This document shows positions 51,601 through 57,449 of a stretch of 57,449 nt of DNA, piece by piece (the stretch's first letter is position 1; each line of letters starts with the position of its first letter). The translations under genes and the position numbers were made by a program. The notes under the pieces are model-generated. The model made no database searches. It had not been told where the DNA came from and saw nothing but the letters and a program-made list of their open reading frames with translations. The DNA is from a virus: positions 1-57,449 of the IMG/VR virus record IMGVR_UViG_3300027759_000104. One strand, written 5' to 3'.

Positions 51601-54247
51601 TTCTTTTATAGTTTGGGTCATTCGAAAGATTTGGGTTTTGAAAACTCAAGATTTCACCAACAGTTAAATCAATTCCAGGGTCCAAAGCGATTATCATCGC
51701 GTTATCCCAATGAAACTTTGATGTACCAACAACGATTTGTTGTTGAACGGTTTGGGTTGTACTGTCGAATATTGGAAATGAACCAATACTAGTATTTAAT
51801 TCTGGTTCTATGTAAACTTTTATACCCAAAGGGTCTAGTTTATCTCCAACCTTAAAATACCTACCAGGAAAAGATAACATATTTAACCTTTCAGAAAAAG
51901 TTAAAGATTGTGAATAATATCCAATGTCAATTGTTCTAGTTACAGCATCAGGGTCAGTGACTAATGTTAATTTGTCTTTAATTATGGGAGTTCTTCTTTT
52001 TAAACCATCTTCACCAGCATTTCCAGCAATCAAATTGGACACATAAATTACATCGTTTGAATTGTTGGTATAAGTTTGGAATCCCGTAGTATCCATTAAA
52101 ATAGAAACTTGCTCTTCTTGAACCTGAGTAAATTGACCAATTAAATCAGTATCAGCAGTTATTTCACCAGATTTACAATTACATCTTTCACAACCATCTT
52201 CGGTATAAAGTAAAAGAGATAATGTTATATTTTTAAATGGATTATTAAGAAGTAAACTTCTGAAATCTGAAGGAGGTGAACAATCTAAATTAGAATTACC
52301 AAAAATATTTTGTATACCTCTGACTATATTACAAATGATAAAAATTATTAACTGAACAACTAATAGAATAACCGCAATAATTGGTGCTAAAACTAACCAT
52401 AAAAAACTTAACACATGTAGTGCCGGCACTAAAGAAATTAAAATATATTTAAGTAAATCAAGTAAAAAATTATTAAAAATATAATTAAAATTAATTCTTA
52501 AAAAAACATCATTAATTGGAAATTTATTTATACTACCGTCACAACTTGGGTCTTGAATATTTTTAATTTGAACAGTTTTACTAGGTCTTAATCCTGTTGA
52601 GTACCTGTCAATAATCTGACTAATTGTATAAACCTTATTAAAATACAACTCCATAAAAGTATCCTCACAACTCAAAGCATCATCGACATTAGCGTAATCA
52701 TTCCAATCTAAACTAAAAGCGTAAGACGCTTCTAACTGAAATCTTGTATAATTTATTTTGTAAAAAATAAATGTTGCTACCGTTTCGGAATCAGGTGATT
52801 CCCAAAATAAATTAAAGTTTGGAAAACCACCTATAAAATTGTTACTAAAATTTTGACTATTATAGACCGTTCCGTCAGGATAAGTTATTTTTAAATTATT
52901 AACGTTAACCGTTTCATTAAGTCTAAAAACATATGCGGTGGCTTCATTTTCATTTATCAAATTATAAATAAATGATTCTGTTGTCCCCGCAGGAATTTCA
53001 ATGGTGAAAATACTATCAACTAAGTCTTGTAAATTCGGGTCATTTGTAGGGTTAATCCAACCATATTCTTTAATGTTTGGAACTAAAAAATATCCTCGTT
53101 TAGTTGATTCTGATAATTGTGGTGATTGGTCCCATTTAATTTTAAATCGATATTTTGATTTGGTAGGAATACCGATATTAGGATTATCACTTATTCTTCT
53201 ATTACCTTCCTCATCAGTATAAACATAATCTAAATTCATCGGTACCTCAGTTACCCAAGTACCGTCTTGGTCTATAATTTTACCATCATTCTCTAATGTA
53301 AATTGTTCGATAATTGGGAGACCTAAATTATCTAAGCGAATTGTCTGTCTTAATGCTAATATTTGACCTGAACCAGGAATTAAATCACACATCTCACCAA
53401 GGTTCCTCTTAACATTACAAGCATTATTATTTGTATTAGTAACTTTAGTTCCTTCATTCGCTGAAAATATTGAACCAATAAAAACCGCAGTAGGTGATAT
53501 CGTTACATTTTTTTCAGAGGTTAAATCAAAATCAACCTGTTGGATTGAATAATCACATATCTCAGGTTCACCGTAAAATGGTGAGACTTGTATTGTTTTT
53601 GAAATACTAATAATTTGAGGTAACTCATTATAATTTTCTGAAAATTTAAATCTTGTTCCGTCAACTTGTGATTCAGTAGCAAGACCCATTCTTATCAGGT
53701 CTTGTGGTGTCATTGAGAACTCACCAATATCAGAAAGGTCGACTTGCATAAACAACGTCTGTTGACCTGTCGGGACTCCAAGTATCATAAAGTCACCAGA
53801 GTCGTTTGTACTCACTGTGAATCGATAATACTTATCATAAACCTCAATTACTGTCTTGTTAATTAGAGCGTCAATCCTATCAGGGAAAGTACCAACAGGA
53901 ACGTGTCCACTATGAGATTGTGTATAAGGTAATAAATTATATCTATAACCATCCTCATTAATATCATTAATACTCTGATAAGGATATAAAACTGAAATAT
54001 CTTGATTTGTAATATCTAATTCATCAATAGGTATGAAAATAGATAATCTTGCGTTTGGTAATCCAAAACCATTATTACAAAAAACTCTACCACAAACAAC
54101 ACCATAATTCGCACAAGCACGAGTATATAAATTATTTGGCGAAATTGTTAAAGACAATAACTCTAAAGTGTCGTAATTTTGTTCTAACTTAACCTGAATG
54201 GTCTTGTTTACCCCTAACTCTGTTCTAATTCTATATGTTGACGGCAT
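48656..54247 (-). CDS. Very large baseplate protein with carboxypeptidase-regulatory-like domain and a hydrophobic segment
   Basis: 1863 residues. Near the N-terminus, VCGRVFCNNGFGLPNARLSI...TNDSGDFMILGVPTGQQTLFMQVD has the pattern of a carboxypeptidase regulatory-like (Ig-type) domain. At about residues 593-643 there is a striking hydrophobic stretch (LLKYILISLVPALHVLSFLW continuing through IIAVILLVVQLIIFIICNIV), long enough for two membrane passes. A CERCNC cluster follows near residue 687, and the remainder is beta-rich. It lies directly after the gp6-like gene, where T4 has gp7, which is also a large wedge protein; no sequence homology to gp7 is claimed. The hydrophobic segment is unusual for a baseplate protein. 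Confidence 0.62.
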   Translation of the reverse strand: MPSTYRIRTELGVNKTIQVKLEQNYDTLELLSLTISPNNLYTRACANYGVVCGRVFCNNGFGLPNARLSIFIPIDELDITNQDISVLYPYQSINDINEDGYRYNLLPYTQSHSGHVPVGTFPDRIDALINKTVIEVYDKYYRFTVSTNDSGDFMILGVPTGQQTLFMQVDLSDIGEFSMTPQDLIRMGLATESQVDGTRFKFSENYNELPQIISISKTIQVSPFYGEPEICDYSIQQVDFDLTSEKNVTISPTAVFIGSIFSANEGTKVTNTNNNACNVKRNLGEMCDLIPGSGQILALRQTIRLDNLGLPIIEQFTLENDGKIIDQDGTWVTEVPMNLDYVYTDEEGNRRISDNPNIGIPTKSKYRFKIKWDQSPQLSESTKRGYFLVPNIKEYGWINPTNDPNLQDLVDSIFTIEIPAGTTESFIYNLINENEATAYVFRLNETVNVNNLKITYPDGTVYNSQNFSNNFIGGFPNFNLFWESPDSETVATFIFYKINYTRFQLEASYAFSLDWNDYANVDDALSCEDTFMELYFNKVYTISQIIDRYSTGLRPSKTVQIKNIQDPSCDGSINKFPINDVFLRINFNYIFNNFLLDLLKYILISLVPALHVLSFLWLVLAPIIAVILLVVQLIIFIICNIVRGIQNIFGNSNLDCSPPSDFRSLLLNNPFKNITLSLLLYTEDGCERCNCKSGEITADTDLIGQFTQVQEEQVSILMDTTGFQTYTNNSNDVIYVSNLIAGNAGEDGLKRRTPIIKDKLTLVTDPDAVTRTIDIGYYSQSLTFSERLNMLSFPGRYFKVGDKLDPLGIKVYIEPELNTSIGSFPIFDSTTQTVQQQIVVGTSKFHWDNAMIIALDPGIDLTVGEILSFQNPNLSNDPNYKRNESYPASSGLTQSPPVFNGESIVGGQITVNWTRTYNFTTLANGYQNPAGPINGAAGGGVAEQTTYNVSAITENNTVTSFAADIEYFQVLKIGNLNDLNLIAGLNGINGVLNQNQYYRSQGSDDDGEVNCFYLRFNYYNPTFGSVGVISNPDSYKYAILMRGVDVHSPRVKQKIWLGSLFSNQVDESNIPNDVNESDVYVEGYFKLNIPYQPNTSTILNEEQQQVQCRHNQLQTNNSVDQFGGRIFYPSYMFQYYDTSYIPFQSDLHLYYSAYDARNFPGNILNVVPEYDELYLTTGTQTTTDSGFLRVDFSNFFTGSLSILKNCGQSAAGGNNNDCDDDLAPNFPQTLQKTWNFYEQFDNSIFGDFLANYRIGQVVEGGSMYAYKNGRNFYDSPCQGDTDDQDMKIPSNIPTMKYLSPSYRTITSPGTTYPTVNFNNRQRIVVRSNRMPTSTNEQISGPNSFQLHQNSRFAVYRLSDTGGVQELENITQYPTNSDNESASAFVPFTNVLESVNNCEKAVMLNCYGTDENGSPIIKDDCPQLMDPDGPKKFFNYGTGCYNLISRAFGSLPKDLELINEWSSRNKISNAVCLGVFSHSFSNNWINGTLFAYPFENKRFFDSQNQPYSIFCKSLIYLHETSQNFYYRSSAWDGDRFLGKPSVVYNEKQVGNERYLGSPTTIMDLGPKDTFIQELVNTDEYDGYIVSKVPSTSYKDISEIFNLFVLSRLVNNSFIENLLISLLPEIVMATFFTNKRWGAFNALPAYVDGDYSQMLSINSEFGISEFNVSNYAQPLDSGFQSVYFGGSGAYPLFGIFLTGNTQDRDFITPRRTIWNPNASINQNPDYNFSQIPVKTQTVPFYQWKLDNQNYSSIGQYTIFGNQNNNWVTDSQVTPPNFFSYGYQNMDRLNPASNYFQPDGNNSNYFRATLINFSSGIPTIALPQTFSNNTSFVVGAPQHFYFGLVKGGSAIDKFRIKYVNTELIIE

Positions 54248-54278
54248 GTGTGTTTTTAAATAAATATTTTAAACACAC
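54248..54278 (-). promoter_or_regulatory. TATTTAT motif in the loop of an 8-bp inverted repeat abutting the ATG
   Basis: GTGTGTTT (54248-54255) and AAACACAC (54271-54278) form a perfect 8-bp inverted repeat with a 15-nt loop. On the minus strand the loop contains TATTTATT (54266-54259), and the second arm ends at the base before the ATG of the 1863-residue gene. Candidate promoter/operator or translational hairpin. Confidence 0.45.
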
Positions 54279-54298
54279 TTTTATAAAAATAAAGGATG

Positions 54299-56134
54299 TT
54301 AGCTAAAGTTAACAGCAGTTAAGTTCTTTACTATGATTCGAATATCTTTATTAGGATATCTTACATCATAAATTTGTGTCGGTTCTGCAAATATTGTATC
54401 ATCAATAAGTTCAATTTGTTTAGTATCACTATTTGAATATCTTTGTGAAGTTTGAGATGATGAATATTGCCCCCCTACTTTATTATAAACTTTAATATCT
54501 GTCACAGTTATCACACCAACTTCTTCTTGTACTAATCTTCTTATTTCTGATATGTAGACATTTGAACCCATTTCTCTTGTTAATGGACTCATATAGTTTT
54601 GAACCTTTTCAACCAAGTTTGTAATAACTGTTCCCTGATTTTGACTAGCATCTAATACTACTGAGACATCAAACGCCAAATCAATTACATTAGCAGAATT
54701 TACAAAAATGTAATCATTTATCATTCTGTAATTTGATAGGTAATTAGCAATATTACTTTGTAATGTATTTGACACATTACTTGATAAATTACCTTCGGTG
54801 TCGTAAGATAAGATATTAATTTTGATTTTGTTGTCTTCTTCAGTTATCGCAACTTTTGCCGGAGCTCCGAACATCGAAGGCATTTTTCTTAAAATTGCTT
54901 CGTAATCATTAATAGTTACCGCTCTGTTTTGTGAAGCAAAGTTAAATCCAACTAAGTTTCTAATTTCTTCGATTGTTGGAGCATTCGCCCCTCCCACTGC
55001 CGCAGTAACATTATTCACCTGAAGAGAGTTAATGGTATTTAAATTCTGTTGAGAGTTAGGTCCATTTACAGAAAAATTAATTGTTCCAATTTGATTCATA
55101 ACTCCTACGCCTATATTACTTTGTAATCCACCACCAACACGATATTGAATAAACAATGTTGTAGTTGGTTTTAAAGTAGAACCTAAAGAGAAATTATTTT
55201 GATATTTTGAGATATCTAAAGTAATTCCATTTAAAGCATATTGTCGTAATAATTCATCGGTAGATTGATTACCACCACCAAAAGTTAATTTAAGAAACCC
55301 CTGTGGTGTATATTCACTAATAAATCTTTGATTTGTTTGTAAATATTTTCCAACTTTAATACCAGGATTATCTGATGTTTTAGTCACGTCAGGTATAAAA
55401 ATTCTATCCTCAGCTAAAGCTTGAACTTCATACCATCTATCAACTGTTGATAAAAATTCTTGAGCAGATGGAATATTTGTAAAATTGTTTCCGTTCTTTA
55501 AAAGAACACTTGTAACACCTAAGACATTTTGTTCAGGTAAAAATACTTCTAAAAATGGTCTTGAGTCTGTTTGTGATATAACTTTTTTAAATACTCTAGT
55601 TACACCGTTTACCACAGGTTCTCTTTTTAAAATAGTATAATTCACTAAACTTCCGTTAGCATTAAAATTTGGAATTTTTAATCTATTTGGAAAACCTTCT
55701 GAATTATATTCTGAAGAAAAATCAATGTCATATAAACTTTCAAAAGTTTGACCCGCTCCCAATACTTGACTACCTCTACGTAAAACCCCACAATATTGTA
55801 AATTTTCAGAGTCACCATCAACAGGAACTATTATAGAAAAATCACAAAGAGCAATCGAAGGTCTTAATCCCGGTATCTTCAAACCGTATGTTCTTGCAAT
55901 GTTATAAACAGATATATCTTTTTGAGCGTATTGTAGAACAGTTTCTTGTAACGCTCTATCAATATTAAAATTTAAGTTATCAGTAACCGCAGCGTTTAAA
56001 TCCAAGAATACTGAAAATACCGAAGCATCATTAACATTTTGAATTAAATCAGGATAATAAGTCTGAACATAATTTATTAGTTCTAATCTTATTGCTTGGA
56101 AATCCCTTGTGGTATATGATATTTGTTGAGCCAT
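54299..56134 (-). CDS. gp6: Baseplate wedge protein, gp6 / baseplate J-like
   Basis: 611 residues starting MAQQISYTTRDFQAIRLELI, then NYVQTYYPDLIQNVNDASVF and LDLNAAVTDNLNFNIDRALQ. This is the typical N-terminus of T4 gp6/baseplate J proteins. The central NDYEAILRKMPSMFGAPAKV and the C-terminal VVLDASQNQGTVITNLVEKV...NVYISEIRRLVQEEVGVITV are also family hallmarks. Length is close to T4 gp6 (660). gp6 forms the iris ring that holds the baseplate wedges together and rearranges on contraction. It follows gp25 by 1 nt between stop and start, as in T4-like gene orders. Confidence 0.88.
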   Translation of the reverse strand: MAQQISYTTRDFQAIRLELINYVQTYYPDLIQNVNDASVFSVFLDLNAAVTDNLNFNIDRALQETVLQYAQKDISVYNIARTYGLKIPGLRPSIALCDFSIIVPVDGDSENLQYCGVLRRGSQVLGAGQTFESLYDIDFSSEYNSEGFPNRLKIPNFNANGSLVNYTILKREPVVNGVTRVFKKVISQTDSRPFLEVFLPEQNVLGVTSVLLKNGNNFTNIPSAQEFLSTVDRWYEVQALAEDRIFIPDVTKTSDNPGIKVGKYLQTNQRFISEYTPQGFLKLTFGGGNQSTDELLRQYALNGITLDISKYQNNFSLGSTLKPTTTLFIQYRVGGGLQSNIGVGVMNQIGTINFSVNGPNSQQNLNTINSLQVNNVTAAVGGANAPTIEEIRNLVGFNFASQNRAVTINDYEAILRKMPSMFGAPAKVAITEEDNKIKINILSYDTEGNLSSNVSNTLQSNIANYLSNYRMINDYIFVNSANVIDLAFDVSVVLDASQNQGTVITNLVEKVQNYMSPLTREMGSNVYISEIRRLVQEEVGVITVTDIKVYNKVGGQYSSSQTSQRYSNSDTKQIELIDDTIFAEPTQIYDVRYPNKDIRIIVKNLTAVNFS

Positions 56135-56135
56135 G

Positions 56136-56594
56136 TTATATATTAATAATTATAAAGTCAGAAGTATTAAATACTCCACTCGTAATATTATAATTTATTG
56201 TCACTTTTGCAGTGTGTTCATTAATTGCTAAATCAGGTAAAGTTATTTCACCTGTTCCAGGAAAAGTTGTCGATAAATCCGATTGTCCATCAGGTGATAT
56301 AATTGGTTCAACTTTAACTGATGTAATTTGAAGATTAGGAATATACGCTGTCACAGAATCTTTTATTTCAGTTTCAATCTCATTAAATGTTGGACCATCA
56401 AGTGGTTCAAAAATATATTCATATAATCTTGTCCCAAAATTTGGTAAAAAATATCTGCTTCCCTTTCTTGTTAATAGTAAATGAACTAAATCTGTTTTAA
56501 CCTCATCTTCATCAAAGTCAGTTAAATCTAAATATTTACCGTCAAAAGAATCTCTAAATGGAAATGTTATACCGTATGTTTTACCTTGAGCCAT
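56136..56594 (-). CDS. gp25: Baseplate wedge protein, gp25-like (GPW/gp25 family)
   Basis: 152 residues starting MAQGKTYGITFPFRDSFDGK. The family core LLTRKGSRYFLPNFGTRLYE, with YIFEP directly after, and later TEIKDSVTAYIPNLQITSVK are diagnostic of the gp25/W family, whose T4 member sits in the baseplate wedge next to gp6 and the sheath. About 20 residues longer than T4 gp25 (132) because of an insertion before the last strands. It is the first gene of the late unit: a terminator of the upstream nrdA-like gene and a TATTTATG motif lie just ahead of it. Confidence 0.9.
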   Translation of the reverse strand: MAQGKTYGITFPFRDSFDGKYLDLTDFDEDEVKTDLVHLLLTRKGSRYFLPNFGTRLYEYIFEPLDGPTFNEIETEIKDSVTAYIPNLQITSVKVEPIISPDGQSDLSTTFPGTGEITLPDLAINEHTAKVTINYNITSGVFNTSDFIIINI

Positions 56595-56615
56595 ATTTCA
56601 TAAATACTATGAAAT
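56595..56615 (-). promoter_or_regulatory. TATTTAT motif within a perfect 8-bp inverted repeat abutting the ATG of gp25
   Basis: ATTTCATA (56595-56602) and TATGAAAT (56608-56615) pair perfectly around a 5-nt loop. On the minus strand TATTTATG (56606-56599) covers loop and start-side arm, and the arm ends at the base before the ATG. It follows the terminator of the previous unit, where a promoter is expected. Confidence 0.5.
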
Positions 56616-56620
56616 TAAAA

Positions 56621-56640
56621 ATCCCGACCTAGCTCGGGAT
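56621..56640 (-). terminator. Rho-independent terminator of the nrdA-like gene
   Basis: ATCCCGA and TCGGGAT form a perfect 7-bp G/C-rich stem with a 6-nt loop. On the minus strand it is followed directly by TTTTAATTT. It lies 16 nt after the stop of the nrdA-like gene and before the gp25 gene, so it separates the nucleotide-metabolism unit from the late structural unit. Confidence 0.85.
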
Positions 56641-56656
56641 AACACATCGGATTTTT

Positions 56657-57449
56657 TTAAGAAGAACACCCAAAACAATCAAATTCACTATTTTCAGGTT
56701 TGTCAGGTAGATTCATATAACTGTAATCAACCTTTGGTGGTTCAGGTGTTGGTTTTGGTTTGTTAATTTTTGATACGTCCATAGCCAAGTGTTTAGCTCC
56801 CGTTGAGATTGCTCTTGTTCTAACGTAATAACAAAGTGTTTTCAATCCTTTTTCCCATCCGTAGAAATGTGAAGATGAAATTTTTGACAATGTTGGGTTT
56901 GACATGTAGATATTCATTGATTGTGATTGGTCAATAAATGGTGCTCTGTCAGCGGCCATCTCAATCAATTCTCTTTGTGAAATCTCCCAAATTGTTTTGT
57001 ATTTCTTAATTAAGTGTTCAGTTCTTTTAACTTTGAAGTTATATCTCTTATCTTCTTGGTCAAGGTAGTTATTGAAATTAATGTTTTGAATTGACCCTTC
57101 GTTCATGATAATTTCATTCTTTAAGTCCTCAGACCAAATCCCAATCTTTTCAAAATCACTAATCAAATACTTGTTAACAATCATAATCTCCCCACCAACT
57201 ACACGTCTATTAAAGATTGCTGAGTGAGCGGGTTCTGTCATTTCATATGAACCTGTAATCTTAGCTGAAGATGCCACAGGCATTTGAGCTGTGAATAATG
57301 AGTTACAAATTCCGTACTTACTAACATTCTGTTTAAGAATCCCCCAAGGCCATCTTTTTGATAACTCATCTTCGTTTAATCCCCACATATCAAATTGAAA
57401 TACTCCTTGTGACATTGGAGACCCTTTAAAGTAAGCATACGGTTCATAC
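56657..57449 (-). CDS. nrdA: Ribonucleotide reductase large subunit (class I, NrdA-like), C-terminal part
   Basis: The frame is open to the right window edge (264 codons seen), so the N-terminal part is outside. There is an internal ATG at 57415, but the frame continues upstream as YEPYAYFKGSP, so it is not the start. Hallmarks seen: CNSLFTAQMPVASSAKITGS, then AIFNRRVVGG, QSQSMNIYM, and YGWEKGLKTLCYYVRTRA, whose adjacent Tyr pair matches the radical-transfer tyrosines of class I enzymes. The C-terminal C-x2-C (CFGCSS) fits the cysteine pair reduced by glutaredoxin or thioredoxin. It makes deoxyribonucleotides for phage replication. The stop is followed by a strong hairpin terminator. Confidence 0.92.
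   Translation of the reverse strand, partial: YEPYAYFKGSPMSQGVFQFDMWGLNEDELSKRWPWGILKQNVSKYGICNSLFTAQMPVASSAKITGSYEMTEPAHSAIFNRRVVGGEIMIVNKYLISDFEKIGIWSEDLKNEIIMNEGSIQNINFNNYLDQEDKRYNFKVKRTEHLIKKYKTIWEISQRELIEMAADRAPFIDQSQSMNIYMSNPTLSKISSSHFYGWEKGLKTLCYYVRTRAISTGAKHLAMDVSKINKPKPTPEPPKVDYSYMNLPDKPENSEFDCFGCSS

Noticed and set aside
56657-57415. Complete short NrdA-like protein starting at 57415
   Set aside because: The frame stays open upstream to the window edge with typical NrdA residues (YFKGSP), so the gene is cut by the window rather than short.
1-57449. tRNA genes, integrase, transposases or insertion sequences
   Set aside because: None found on reading; the gaps between genes are all under 100 bases and show no tRNA-like cloverleaf or terminal inverted repeats.

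Overview
The window reads as part of the genome of a large tailed phage (Caudoviricetes) with a T4-like contractile tail. Clear T4-type genes are a gp25-like and a gp6 (baseplate J)-like wedge protein, a gp47/SbcD-like nuclease, a DnaG/gp61-type primase, a RuvC-like resolvase and the C-terminal part of the large subunit of ribonucleotide reductase. A Bacteroidota host is likely, as inference from three things: SprB-type repeats (typical of Bacteroidota gliding adhesins) in at least two virion proteins, start codons preceded by A/T-rich leaders with no Shine-Dalgarno sequence, and one promoter matching the Bacteroidota TTG / TAnnTTTG pattern. No tRNA, rRNA, CRISPR array, transposase or integrase was seen. 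No gap between genes exceeds 100 bases, so no long stretch is unassigned.

Layout. Positions 1-3395 (minus strand) hold DNA metabolism: a coiled-coil protein cut by the window edge, the SbcD-like phosphoesterase, a zinc-ribbon protein, a small unknown, a RecB/Cas4-type nuclease and the primase. Positions 3470-6146 are the only plus-strand genes: a small SprB-like protein and a Thr-Pro-linked protein ending in a seven-bladed YVTN-type beta-propeller. A hairpin terminator separates them from the convergent resolvase gene. From 6843 to 56594 everything is on the minus strand and looks structural. Going in the direction of transcription (right to left): gp25, gp6, a 1863-residue baseplate protein, five unknown baseplate or tail proteins, then a large field of adhesin-like proteins (SprB repeats, Thr-Pro linkers, C1q-like, LamG-like, Gly-rich) interrupted by a five-gene glycosyltransferase operon at 30745-35764. 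The field includes a 4766-residue protein (14807-29107) of which about 4300 residues are Gly-X-Y triplets rich in Ser and Thr. The nrdA-like gene at the right edge has its own terminator.

How the parts may work together. The baseplate module carries an unusually large and modular set of fibres and adhesins built by reusing a few domains: a shared N-terminal anchor in the giant and the C1q-like fibre, a shared EP/GS C-terminal domain, SprB-type repeats and Thr-Pro linkers. The glycosyltransferase operon lies between the giant collagen-like fibre and other fibre genes and includes a homologue of the Skp1 GlcNAc-transferase family. The most interesting hypothesis here is that the phage glycosylates its own Ser/Thr-rich collagen-like and Thr-Pro-rich fibres.

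A TATTTAT motif, often embedded in a small inverted repeat, precedes nine gene starts. Seven of the nine lie immediately ahead of groups of tightly packed genes. It is a candidate late promoter or translational signal.
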